This document shows, piece after piece, positions 1 to 6,415 of a DNA stretch of 64,000 bases. The notes under the pieces were generated by a model. That model was given only the letters and a program-made list of their open reading frames with translations, did no database searches and was not told the DNA's origin. The position numbers and the translations under genes were made by a program. Location: IMG/VR virus record IMGVR_UViG_3300025869_000013, positions 1-64,000 of that record; one strand, written 5' to 3'. Source of the stretch: a virus. Each line of letters starts with the position of its first letter. Position 1 is the stretch's first letter.

Positions 1-35
1 TGAGTGTTCCCTCGTATATCAAATATGAACACTCA
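1..35. other. Perfect inverted repeat (hairpin) at left edge
   Basis: TGAGTGTTC at 1-9 is exactly complementary to GAACACTCA at 27-35, leaving a 17-base AT-rich loop. The stem may extend beyond the left edge. No T-run follows, so it is not a clear terminator; it could be part of a structured RNA or a regulatory site. I see no gene in 1-212, only this hairpin and the tRNA-like element after it. Confidence 0.5.
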
Positions 36-104
36 TGTATAAAACCAGTAAGTCGAGGTGCGCTTATTAAAGTAGCGATAACACGGCGCAGTAAGAGTTA
101 AATT

Positions 105-193
105 GCACGTAGCAGACTCACTAGTAAAAGAAGCTAGCTGCAGGTGGGTTGTCTTCGGATGAAGGCACTCGAGGTTCGACTCCTCTGCGTGTA
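105..193 (+). tRNA. tRNA-like element, non-canonical
   Basis: The 3' part has a T-arm signature: GAGG, loop TTCGACT, CCTC. It is followed by TGCGTGT, which can pair with GCACGTA at 105-111 over seven positions with two G-U pairs, as an acceptor stem would. In between are short helices (GCAG/CTGC, CTAG/CTAG and a six-pair hairpin with a GGAT loop), but no standard D-arm or anticodon arm can be drawn. The fifth T-stem pair is a mismatch and CCA is not encoded. It may be a degenerate tRNA or a tRNA-mimicking RNA; anticodon not assigned. Confidence 0.3.
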
Positions 194-212
194 CTAAATT
201 AAATAAAATAAA

Positions 213-497
213 ATGCGAGTTAAATTATACAAATCAAGAATACTAACTAGTGGTTTTCGCTGTCCAGAAACAGACTTAGAATACTCTACTCTGTGGCCAA
301 AGAAGTATATCTACAGTGAAAGTGGACCAACAGTGTTGAACACAGGTGAGTTTAGTCGTGAGTGGTGTTACGCTGCTCAGAAAGCAATACAAGATGAGAA
401 CTCTCGTCTGTACGATGAGACAGGTAGATTCAGTTGGAAATCAGGTGATGAAGTAACAATATCAAGTAAATACTATAACAATGAAAATAATAAATAA
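213..497 (+). CDS. Hypothetical protein, 94 aa
   Basis: Unrecognised small soluble protein rich in aromatic and charged residues, with two cysteines (in RCPE and EWCY). It is the first gene of the plus-strand arm and begins after an A/T-rich leader with no Shine-Dalgarno sequence. Its last 17 bases overlap the next gene, which suggests translational coupling. No domain identified; probably an early phage accessory protein. Confidence 0.6.
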   Translation: MRVKLYKSRILTSGFRCPETDLEYSTLWPKKYIYSESGPTVLNTGEFSREWCYAAQKAIQDENSRLYDETGRFSWKSGDEVTISSKYYNNENNK

Positions 498-666
498 GAA
501 AACAGGTAAGAATGCTACTGGAATAGCAATCAAAATGATCGAGCAGTCGCTCATGCAGAGTGGATATATAATAGCAAAACCTCACAAGCTTTCTAATGAA
601 GACGAGCAGGATTTTGACGATTTCATGGATAACTTAGCTATAAATAATGGCACAACACTATACTAA
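481..666 (+). CDS. Hypothetical protein, 61 aa
   Basis: Short protein with a basic N-terminal half (KIINKKTGK) and an acidic C-terminal half (NEDEQDFDDFMD). It starts inside the end of the previous gene, in another frame, and is followed after one base by the next start. No family recognised. The tight packing is the main evidence that it is translated. Confidence 0.55.
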   Translation: MKIINKKTGKNATGIAIKMIEQSLMQSGYIIAKPHKLSNEDEQDFDDFMDNLAINNGTTLY

Positions 667-667
667 A

Positions 668-835
668 ATGAATAAAGAACTAATAATAGAAGCACTTATA
701 TTGCTAAAGAAACGAGTGGAAACACACATGGATGCTAACGATGCTCAATTTTCTACATTCTTCGTAAACAAGCTAAACGCTATAGACAAAGAGATAGGGG
801 AGATAGAGAACATAAGACTCCATAAAGTACAATAA
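668..835 (+). CDS. Hypothetical small helical protein, 55 aa
   Basis: Predicted all-helical protein with alternating charged and hydrophobic residues. I chose the ATG at 668, one base after the preceding stop, over an ATG at 647 in the same frame, because stop-start spacing of this kind is general in this arm. It ends four bases before the first promoter-like element. Function unknown. Confidence 0.55.
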   Translation: MNKELIIEALILLKKRVETHMDANDAQFSTFFVNKLNAIDKEIGEIENIRLHKVQ

Positions 836-838
836 TGT

Positions 839-874
839 ACAAACTAAATACGATAACTATTGGATAATAAAGAT
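839..874 (+). promoter_or_regulatory. Repeated promoter-like element, copy 1
   Basis: ACAAACTAAATACGA, seven variable bases, then TGGATAATA and five bases ending in AT directly before ATG. The same 36-base layout occurs before the ATGs at 2057, 3012 and 4571 with no change in spacing. This copy lies in the gap after the preceding stop. Its invariant parts, at fixed distance from a start codon, suggest a phage promoter whose transcript begins near the GG, or a promoter plus translation leader. It does not match the Bacteroidota -33/-7 consensus. Confidence 0.7.
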
Positions 875-1051
875 ATGAAAACAATTAAATTTTTAAAACA
901 AAACAAAATACAGCTCGATGGCGTGACATTCCGCCCATACTGTATTAGCGATTTGCCAAACAACTTCGGTTGTATCAACTTCGGTGAGTCAGACGGCGTA
1001 AGCGAGTGGTTCGGTTACAAAGGTTTCACTTATGTAATCGACAACTCATGA
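875..1051 (+). CDS. Hypothetical protein, 58 aa
   Basis: Small protein starting at the ATG placed exactly at the end of element copy 1; a TTG 15 bases upstream is in frame, but the element's spacing in all copies favours this ATG. The sequence contains an aromatic/glycine stretch (NNFGCINFGESDG, EWFGYKGF). Its stop overlaps the next start as ATGA. No family recognised. Confidence 0.55.
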   Translation: MKTIKFLKQNKIQLDGVTFRPYCISDLPNNFGCINFGESDGVSEWFGYKGFTYVIDNS

Positions 1052-1578
1052 GTTACTATCACACTCACAGTGAACAATTCAAGAAATATGGGCGATATCG
1101 CGACTATATGCGTGTTATTGGTGTTACTGAAGTAACAACTACAAGACAAAATAACAATGGCACGCGAGTGTATCGTCTACCATTCAAAGACGCTTACGGC
1201 TATGACATAGATTTTGCTACGTATAGTAGCGGTTATGTGCGTAAACTAGTGAAGTATGGCTACTGTCCTTGCTATCAAATCAATAAAAGAGAGAAGATTG
1301 ACGGTGGTTTCATGAAGATTACCACTGGTCCACACTCAGGTTTGTACAGAAAAAGGTACGATCACTCTAAATGCGTGTTAATTAACGGTGTTGGTGACAG
1401 AATAGAGTACTTGTTTGACTTTATTATGCGCAACTACTTTGTCGCTAAGCCAAAGTTTCAACCACAACTAAATATGGATAGCTTGAATAGAATTGCAAAA
1501 TACGTGTTCGGTGAGTTTGGTTTTGACTCTTGCGACTCAGATACTCAAGATAGAATACTAAAAAGAATACAAGAATGA
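1048..1578 (+). CDS. Hypothetical protein, 176 aa
   Basis: Tyrosine- and basic-rich protein of unknown function. The ATG at 1048 overlaps the previous TGA and is preferred to an in-frame GTG at 1006. The middle contains YGYCPCYQINKREK and a YDHSKCVLINGVGDR segment. The cysteines are not arranged as an obvious zinc site. The stop overlaps the next start. Likely an early phage protein in the operon driven by element copy 1. Confidence 0.6.
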   Translation: MSYYHTHSEQFKKYGRYRDYMRVIGVTEVTTTRQNNNGTRVYRLPFKDAYGYDIDFATYSSGYVRKLVKYGYCPCYQINKREKIDGGFMKITTGPHSGLYRKRYDHSKCVLINGVGDRIEYLFDFIMRNYFVAKPKFQPQLNMDSLNRIAKYVFGEFGFDSCDSDTQDRILKRIQE

Positions 1579-1730
1579 CGATAACTAATATAGAAATGAA
1601 CGTGCTAGCGGTAGCACTCGATCATATGGAAGAGCATTTACAAGATTTAATAAGCGAGAATGACTTTATAGAAGATCACCTGCAAGAGCGATTAGAAGCG
1701 TGTAAAAGCTTACAAACAAAATTACTATGA
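1575..1730 (+). CDS. Hypothetical small acidic helical protein, 51 aa
   Basis: A 51-residue frame joined to both neighbours by ATGA overlaps (start in the previous stop, stop in the next start). The protein is acidic and helical (DHMEEHLQDLISENDFIEDHLQ is split by no proline or glycine) and resembles a short amphipathic coiled coil. Function unknown; the double coupling supports it being real. Confidence 0.55.
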   Translation: MTITNIEMNVLAVALDHMEEHLQDLISENDFIEDHLQERLEACKSLQTKLL

Positions 1731-2029
1731 CGAATAGAGAACAGAAAAACTACGACGACATGTCTAGCGCGTTACGAGAAGCAGGTGTAGCTTTTGAAGA
1801 TACTACTTACGGTAACGACTTAACAGCTTCGATATCAGTGCTTTTGAGCACCGGTAGTGGACTGTATTTTGAAGAAGAGTTTCAAATATATATACCTAAC
1901 AGTGACACCTTCGATCCAGAAAATGAGGAATTTAACACGTTTACCGTGACTCTTATCGAGCAAGGTAGAAGTGTAGACTTTAGGCAACCTGAAGAAGTGA
2001 TTGACTACTTACAAGGTTTTACAAACTAA
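1727..2029 (+). CDS. Hypothetical protein, 100 aa
   Basis: Acidic protein with a predicted alpha/beta pattern and no recognised motif. Start overlaps the preceding stop. Its last three codons (Phe-Thr-Asn-stop) are made by the beginning of promoter-like element copy 2, so the element intrudes into the coding sequence. Function unknown. Confidence 0.55.
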   Translation: MTNREQKNYDDMSSALREAGVAFEDTTYGNDLTASISVLLSTGSGLYFEEEFQIYIPNSDTFDPENEEFNTFTVTLIEQGRSVDFRQPEEVIDYLQGFTN

Positions 2030-2056
2030 ATACGATTGCTTTTGGATAATATATAT
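2021..2056 (+). promoter_or_regulatory. Repeated promoter-like element, copy 2
   Basis: Same arrangement as the copy at 839: ACAAACTAAATACGA, seven bases, TGGATAATA, five bases, ATG at 2057. It begins inside the last codons of the upstream gene. Conservation across a gene boundary argues that DNA or RNA, not protein, is under selection. Confidence 0.7.
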
Positions 2057-2266
2057 ATGAAATGCAAATGTAATACAACAATACCTGAAGGTCGCTTGCG
2101 CCTTGGTTACAAAGTGTGTGTCGATTGCTCTACTGTAGAGCGTTATGGTTGTGCACCGCTTATAAACCACAAGACAGGCAACACTATACAAATAATGTCT
2201 CAGTCTGATGCTGCGCGTATCGCTAAGCTCACACGTAGACGTGGTTATGGTACAATGCTAGGATAA
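2057..2266 (+). CDS. Small zinc-ribbon-like phage protein, 69 aa
   Basis: Begins at the ATG fixed by element copy 2. The N-terminal half has CxC (MKCKC) and CxxC (VCVDCS), a plausible four-cysteine zinc site about 20 residues apart. The C-terminal half has a conserved-looking INHKTGNTIQIMS block and a basic tail (TRRRGYG). From memory, small proteins of this pattern occur in marine T4-like and other phages without known function. A DNA- or RNA-binding accessory role is possible but not shown. Confidence 0.6.
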   Translation: MKCKCNTTIPEGRLRLGYKVCVDCSTVERYGCAPLINHKTGNTIQIMSQSDAARIAKLTRRRGYGTMLG

Positions 2267-2279
2267 ATAATATAATATA

Positions 2280-2654
2280 ATGGATAAAGAACAATTAAAA
2301 GTAAAAGTTGAAGCTCTACGAGCCAACGAAGTAATAGCGAATGACGCTCTAAGCAACGCTAGAACACAAAGAATGAGAGCAGAGCAAGAATTAGAAGATG
2401 CAGGCAAACCAGTAATAAGCGAAAGCTTAGTGGTTGATTTAATACAAGAGCTAGAATCAGTATTCGCTGACACGCTAGGTAGCATAGACACTAGTGATTT
2501 AAGCCCAGAGTTCGGCTTAAACTACAATGAAGTGCAACTAGAGAGCGTTGATCTTGACTGTGTAGGTGTTGACACCGACGATCTACACACTGTGTTTGAC
2601 CAATTCTTTGCGATAAAAGATGATGAAGAGCTAGAGCAAGATGACAATAGCTAA
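2280..2654 (+). CDS. Hypothetical acidic coiled-coil protein, 124 aa
   Basis: The first ~45 residues are a charged helix typical of a coiled coil (EQLKVKVEALRANEV and following); the rest is very acidic, with many Asp and Glu and an acidic C-terminus (EELEQDDNS). No enzyme motif. It precedes the structured, gene-free segment at 2655-2975. Function unknown; highly acidic early proteins can be DNA mimics, but nothing here proves this. Confidence 0.55.
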   Translation: MDKEQLKVKVEALRANEVIANDALSNARTQRMRAEQELEDAGKPVISESLVVDLIQELESVFADTLGSIDTSDLSPEFGLNYNEVQLESVDLDCVGVDTDDLHTVFDQFFAIKDDEELEQDDNS

Positions 2655-2885
2655 CTAAACAACGCGACGGCGTAAGGTGTACTTGTGAAGGGCTAATCCT
2701 GCAAAGGTGAAATACAGCGCTGTAGTACGTAACGGGTCAAGGTAGTCTACGCTACCGTAATGCCACCGATCAGTAGGACGCAGGTAGCTCCTGTATTGAA
2801 GGCTAAAGACTACGCATTGATTGAGACACACTCGACGGAGTTGTTAAGTGCACTAACAATTTGCAACTCAATCTCTGCTTTACAT
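2655..2885 (+). ncRNA. Gene-free structured segment, possible non-coding RNA
   Basis: No convincing gene lies here. Several helices can be drawn. GATTGAG at 2819-2825 pairs with CTCAATC at 2867-2873 and encloses TTGTTA/TAACAA (2841-2846 and 2854-2859, seven-base loop), which can extend by three more pairs. Smaller ones are GGTAG/CTACC near 2741-2756 and CAGG/CCTG near 2781-2793. Together with the tRNA-like element that follows, it may be one stable RNA or a string of degenerate tRNA genes. RNA class not identified. Confidence 0.35.
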
Positions 2886-2966
2886 GGGGGTGAAATGGTA
2901 ACGCACACTGGAAGTCCATTCTATGGAGAGTCATTGCGTACGAGGGTTCGATTCCCTCCACCTCCA
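2886..2966 (+). tRNA. tRNA-like element with perfect T-arm and acceptor stem
   Basis: GGGGGTG pairs with CACCTCC over seven positions (one G-U). The T-arm is canonical: GAGGG, loop TTCGATT, CCCTC. A discriminator A follows and CCA is not encoded. ATGGTAA resembles a D-loop core, but no D-stem exists. Instead, GTA-A-CGCA pairs with TGCGTAC just before the T-arm, as in the P2 helix of a tmRNA. A loop ATTCTAT could present anticodon UCU (Arg), but only three stem pairs flank it. Either an unusual tRNA-Arg or a tRNA-like domain of a larger RNA. Confidence 0.5.
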
Positions 2967-2975
2967 CAACTATAT

Positions 2976-3011
2976 ACAAACTAAATACGATTACTTACGG
3001 ATAATAATAAT
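2976..3011 (+). promoter_or_regulatory. Repeated promoter-like element, copy 3
   Basis: ACAAACTAAATACGA, seven bases, CGGATAATA, five bases, ATG at 3012; spacing identical to the other copies. It follows the tRNA-like element by nine bases in otherwise gene-free DNA, so here the conservation cannot be due to coding. Confidence 0.75.
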
Positions 3012-3299
3012 ATGAAAGACACAAACCAAGTACAAAAAGCCCTTGAATCCAAGGCAAAGAAAGAGCTGCAAGGAGTTGTAGACGGATTTTTACAACAGCT
3101 TAACAAGTTAAACAGCACGTATCACCAACCTCATTCATATGTCATGAGAGAAAATCGTGACGAAAACGCTAAGGTATTTACTTACATAAGACCAGGTTGC
3201 TTAGATGTTATACTTAAAGACATGCTTGTTGAAGCATACTTAAAACCAATGGTAAGCAAAAAAACACAACAATTATTAAATAAATTAGAATTACTATGA
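3012..3299 (+). CDS. Hypothetical protein, 95 aa
   Basis: Starts exactly at the end of element copy 3. The N-terminus is a lysine-rich helix (KALESKAKKELQGV), the rest mixed alpha/beta with no recognised motif. Its stop overlaps the start of the next gene as ATGA, the first of a chain of four coupled small genes. Function unknown. Confidence 0.6.
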   Translation: MKDTNQVQKALESKAKKELQGVVDGFLQQLNKLNSTYHQPHSYVMRENRDENAKVFTYIRPGCLDVILKDMLVEAYLKPMVSKKTQQLLNKLELL

Positions 3300-3496
3300 A
3301 AATACAAAACTACATTAAAGATGAGATCAAAAAACTTGATCGAGGTATCGTAGCTACACCTAAAGACAGAGAGTATCTAGAGTCATTTGCTCAAGCAACT
3401 GGCGGTAGTGGCTTTCTGCTCATGCAAATGGCAATGAACTTCGGTTATAAAATAGCGCTAGAAAACGTACAAGAAGTATTAAACGAAAAAACATGA
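3296..3496 (+). CDS. Hypothetical protein, 66 aa
   Basis: Small helical protein coupled by ATGA overlaps on both sides. It contains a short glycine-containing hydrophobic stretch (GGSGFLLMQMAMNFGY) that is too short and polar at its edges to be a confident membrane segment. No family recognised. Confidence 0.55.
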   Translation: MKIQNYIKDEIKKLDRGIVATPKDREYLESFAQATGGSGFLLMQMAMNFGYKIALENVQEVLNEKT

Positions 3497-3729
3497 ACAC
3501 ATTATACGATAGACTAGAAACAGAGATACTAGTAGGTTTACTAGATAATGAAAAGAATTATGCGGCAGGAACAAAAGCTATTGTAATAGCTTTAAAAGAC
3601 AACTACAGTTGGCTTAACTTAACAATAGGCCAAGTACATAGTCTTATAATGTTTAGCGACATGCCATGGGGTAAGATAACAGATCAGACATTTAAGTTCG
3701 GTGAAAATATAATTAAAGATGAAGAATAA
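3493..3729 (+). CDS. Hypothetical protein, 78 aa
   Basis: Small soluble protein, start inside the previous stop, end overlapping the next gene by 11 bases. The amphipathic N-terminal helix (YDRLETEILVGLLDNEKN) and tryptophan residues suggest a compact helical fold. No motif recognised. Confidence 0.55.
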   Translation: MNTLYDRLETEILVGLLDNEKNYAAGTKAIVIALKDNYSWLNLTIGQVHSLIMFSDMPWGKITDQTFKFGENIIKDEE

Positions 3730-3985
3730 AGAAAAACAAGAGCTACCTAGCTGGTTTGACGGAGAAGTCTACGAGATAGGTGATGAAGTTCGCAACCCTT
3801 ATACGGGTGAAACTTGCCTGCTAACTGCAGAAGAATTAAGTATGTATGACTTAGTTAGAGGTGCTGAAATGGTAATCCAAATGGGTGTTGCTATGGATAT
3901 CGACCGCTGCTATGATATTATGCAGAAAGGTGGTGATTGGATTTTAGCCAATAACCCTAGCGCTTATATGACACTAATAGATTAA
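3719..3985 (+). CDS. Hypothetical protein, 88 aa
   Basis: Acidic protein with a beta-rich first part (WFDGEVYEIGDEVRNPYTG looks like a small SH3-like or ribbon turn) followed by helices. It ends in TAATG, where the stop shares a base with the start of a 27-codon frame. Function unknown. Confidence 0.55.
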   Translation: MKNKEKQELPSWFDGEVYEIGDEVRNPYTGETCLLTAEELSMYDLVRGAEMVIQMGVAMDIDRCYDIMQKGGDWILANNPSAYMTLID

Positions 3986-4068
3986 TGGTATACATAGCGT
4001 ATGGAATACTAGTAGCTTATATACTAGGTGAGCAAATAATAGAATCAAATAGAAAATTTAAAGAATGA
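3985..4068 (+). CDS. Possible 27-aa membrane micropeptide
   Basis: A 27-codon frame tied to its neighbours by TAATG at the front and ATGA at the back. The first 14 residues (MVYIAYGILVAYIL) are hydrophobic enough to insert in a membrane; the rest is charged (EQIIESNRKFKE). It could simply link translation of its neighbours, but both junctions match those of larger genes here. Unproven. Confidence 0.35.
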   Translation: MVYIAYGILVAYILGEQIIESNRKFKE

Positions 4069-4556
4069 GTACAAGAGCAACAATACGATTCGCTAAACGC
4101 GAAGAAGGCGTGTCGTTTAATGAGCATCCACATCAATGGAACGCTCAGTTCTACAGACACCACGATGGTTACCCTGAAGGATTAGGTGTGGAAATTGCAG
4201 AGTCATTTACTAATTACCGTAAACTTGAAAATTGGGAGGTTGAATCTCTTGATGTCGTACACGGTGATATAGAATATGTATATTATGTATGGCAGTGTCA
4301 TGGTAAAACAGAGCCATGGATCAGTATATTTGAAACTCATCAATGGGATAACACAGAAGGTGAGTGTGTCTTTGTAGGTACGCCAGATATGTTACTGAAG
4401 AAGTATGATGAAAGACATGATGAGGTACAAGAAACTAGCGACTGCGTTATATGTAATGAAAAGTTTGTAGATATAGATGTTTGTTGCGAGGAAGATAGAG
4501 ATCCTGATCTTTGTGGAAGCGTGTGCTGTAAAACACAAACTAAATACGAACGCTGA
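4065..4556 (+). CDS. Conserved phage protein of unknown function, 163 aa
   Basis: The opening MSTRATIRF and the block FYRHHDGYPEGLG are familiar from hypothetical proteins of many tailed phages; no activity is known to me. The C-terminal part has several cysteines (CVICNE, CCEEDRDPDLCGSVCC) that might hold zinc. The last eight residues (KTQTKYER) are encoded by promoter-like element copy 4, so the C-terminus is set partly by a regulatory site. Confidence 0.65.
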   Translation: MSTRATIRFAKREEGVSFNEHPHQWNAQFYRHHDGYPEGLGVEIAESFTNYRKLENWEVESLDVVHGDIEYVYYVWQCHGKTEPWISIFETHQWDNTEGECVFVGTPDMLLKKYDERHDEVQETSDCVICNEKFVDIDVCCEEDRDPDLCGSVCCKTQTKYER

Positions 4557-4570
4557 TGGATAATAACAAT
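4535..4570 (+). promoter_or_regulatory. Repeated promoter-like element, copy 4
   Basis: ACAAACTAAATACGA, seven bases, TGGATAATA, five bases, ATG at 4571. It overlaps the 3' end of the previous gene and sits before DNA ligase. The GATGG within it creates an in-frame ATG at 4556, but the constant element-to-ATG distance points to 4571 as the true start. Confidence 0.7.
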
Positions 4571-5410
4571 ATGATGAAATACAAACCAATGCTAGCGTAT
4601 CCTGTTAGCGCAAAACCTGTAGACTATGACGAAATGGTCTACATACAACCTAAACTTGACGGTGTTCGTTGCCTTATACAATGCGACAACGGCGTTGTAA
4701 AAGCTTATTCTCGCACAGGTAAAGAGTGGAAAAACATTGAGCATATACTGTTCAATCTTGAACCTTTCTTCCAGCTCAACCCTGACGCTGTGTTAGACGG
4801 CGAACTTTACAACCACGATCTACGTGATAACTTCGAGAAGATTATCTCTTGTGTGCGTAAAACTAAACCTACAACTGTACATAGACTAGAATCATCTGGC
4901 CTTGTGCAGTTTCACTGCTATGATGTAATTGCTACGACTCGCAGATTTGACGTTCGTAATGAATGGATTAAGCTAAACGTACCACGTAACTTCTGCATAC
5001 ATCACGTAGAGACGCACGAGGTTCATGCGGAAAAGTATGCACAGCAGTTGCATCAGTTAAACCTTAAAAAAGGCTACGAAGGCTCTATATTGCGTCTTAA
5101 CACTGAATACCAATGCAAACGATCACATAGCCTACGTAAGTTTAAAGACTTCCACGATACCGAAGCTGAAATTATCGGCTGGGTTGAAGGCAAAGGCAAA
5201 CGTGTAGGTACGATCGGTAAGTTCTTAGCTCGTGATGCTGACGGTGTAGAGTTCGGTATGCCTGTAATGGATAACTTCAAGTACCTACAAGATAACTTTA
5301 CGGAAATGCAGTGCTGGGTTGGTAAAACAGCTACGTTCACATACTTCGAGCGTACTAAAGCCAACAGCTACAGGCATCCGTTGTTTAAATGTATACGCAA
5401 CTATGAGTAA
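4571..5410 (+). CDS. ATP-dependent DNA ligase
   Basis: Seals nicks in duplex DNA during phage replication and recombination. The nucleotidyltransferase motif I is KLDGVR, with the adenylated lysine near residue 28. LDGELY (motif III), EGSILR (motif IV) and a lysine-rich motif V region (KRSHSLRKFKDF) follow in the right order. The C-terminal part (IIGWVEGKGKR ... GTIGKFLARD) matches an OB-fold domain. At 279 aa it is a minimal viral ligase, shorter than T7's. The start is chosen from the position of promoter-like element copy 4. It overlaps the next small gene by eight bases. Confidence 0.93.
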   Translation: MMKYKPMLAYPVSAKPVDYDEMVYIQPKLDGVRCLIQCDNGVVKAYSRTGKEWKNIEHILFNLEPFFQLNPDAVLDGELYNHDLRDNFEKIISCVRKTKPTTVHRLESSGLVQFHCYDVIATTRRFDVRNEWIKLNVPRNFCIHHVETHEVHAEKYAQQLHQLNLKKGYEGSILRLNTEYQCKRSHSLRKFKDFHDTEAEIIGWVEGKGKRVGTIGKFLARDADGVEFGMPVMDNFKYLQDNFTEMQCWVGKTATFTYFERTKANSYRHPLFKCIRNYE

Positions 5411-5501
5411 AGATGAAAAATTAATGTACAAAAGCATCGCGGATCTAGCTAAAGCTATAGAAAAACTAGTTAAATTAATAGAAAAAAATGTCAGAACTTA
5501 A
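5403..5501 (+). CDS. Hypothetical micropeptide, 32 aa
   Basis: A 32-codon frame overlapping the ligase end and the next gene's start. The product is an amphipathic lysine-rich helix (AIEKLVKLIEKNV) with leucine/isoleucine spacing suggestive of a coiled coil. Function unknown; supported only by its coupling and composition. Confidence 0.4.
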   Translation: MSKDEKLMYKSIADLAKAIEKLVKLIEKNVRT

Positions 5502-5682
5502 AGAAGAAGATTTTAAAATAAAAGGTAGTAAAGATTTATGGGAATGTGTTAAGTCACTTGAAGCTATAGCACATTGGATGCAGAGCTCTTCATTTGATTA
5601 CGAACCTAAAGATTTGAAGTACCTGTTTCAAGACGTGCTTAAAACCTATAACAACTATTTATATGAGAAGACTGATATATGA
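5488..5682 (+). CDS. Hypothetical protein, 64 aa
   Basis: Small helical protein with aromatic residues (DLWECVKSLEAIAHWMQ). ATG follows a run of A's and overlaps the preceding frame. No motif or family recognised. Confidence 0.5.
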   Translation: MSELKEEDFKIKGSKDLWECVKSLEAIAHWMQSSSFDYEPKDLKYLFQDVLKTYNNYLYEKTDI

Positions 5683-5776
5683 TATGTACTATGCTGACGA
5701 GATCAGTGTAGATATAGCTATAAAGCTATTAGATAAACTAGAACAATCACGAGATAAGAAAAGATATGGACGATAA
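5663..5776 (+). CDS. Hypothetical micropeptide, 37 aa
   Basis: Short helical frame (MRRLIYDMYYADEISVDIA...) overlapping the previous gene by 20 bases and the next by 11. An alternative ATG eight codons in would give a 30-residue product. No function assigned. Confidence 0.4.
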   Translation: MRRLIYDMYYADEISVDIAIKLLDKLEQSRDKKRYGR

Positions 5777-5936
5777 GAAAAAAATAAAAGAGCTTGAGAA
5801 CATTGTTGAAAGTCAACACCAGCATATAGCTATGCTACAGAATGATTTATATAACGAGCAGCTTAGAAACAGTAATCTAGCTGAACTAGCTATAGCTATT
5901 GATAAGCAAAAACAATCTAAACCAGAAGAAAGTTGA
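5766..5936 (+). CDS. Hypothetical coiled-coil protein, 56 aa
   Basis: Strongly predicted coiled coil: KKKIKELENIVESQHQHIA with regular hydrophobic spacing, then a polar tail. The stop overlaps the next start as TTGA, supporting a TTG start there. Function unknown. Confidence 0.5.
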   Translation: MDDKKKIKELENIVESQHQHIAMLQNDLYNEQLRNSNLAELAIAIDKQKQSKPEES

Positions 5937-6415
5937 ATATATTTTACCTACATAAAGACCCATGTAAGGCTGCTGAATATCAGTACAATAAGCACGTTGT
6001 TAAGATGATCTTAGAGTCCGCTCAGATGCTGTGTACCGCTCACCATGTACTAGACAACAGGGTTAGGTTGCTAGACGATATACCATATAAAATAGCTCAT
6101 GTAAATCATCCATCAACTAAATGGGTAAGAGAAAACTCATTACATTATGATTGGTTATATGAGCATATGTTAGCCTTAGGTAGTGAATACACCAGACGTT
6201 ACGGTAAAGAGCATTTATCAATAACTAAATGTAAAACTCCATTAGCTAATCAACCAGAAAATATACCACACGAGACGTTTGAACAACCTCCACAGTGTAT
6301 GCCAGACGAATATAAAGCCGATTGTGCTATACACGCGTACTGGAATTACTACCTAGGTGACAAACATAGGGTGGCTAACTCTAATGAAACTATTAAAACA
6401 AGAATGTATGAATAA
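5933..6415 (+). CDS. Conserved phage protein, pyrimidine-dimer-glycosylase-like annotation
   Basis: The beginning MNIFYLHKDPCKAAEYQYNK and following HVVKMILESAQML are the hallmark of a family found in many cyanophages and other marine phages, often labelled pyrimidine dimer DNA glycosylase (endonuclease V-like); I recall that label but cannot confirm the activity. Several histidines (HVV, AHH, HVNHPSTKW) could form an active site. TTG is used as start because TTGA joins it to the previous stop and the family begins exactly there. It sits among DNA metabolism genes, compatible with repair. Confidence 0.65.
   Translation: MNIFYLHKDPCKAAEYQYNKHVVKMILESAQMLCTAHHVLDNRVRLLDDIPYKIAHVNHPSTKWVRENSLHYDWLYEHMLALGSEYTRRYGKEHLSITKCKTPLANQPENIPHETFEQPPQCMPDEYKADCAIHAYWNYYLGDKHRVANSNETIKTRMYE

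Noticed and set aside
2760-2984. A 74-codon plus-strand frame across the structured RNA
   Set aside because: It runs through the tRNA-like element and into promoter-like element copy 3; composition is unlike the neighbouring proteins and it has no coupled start. Considered a chance frame.
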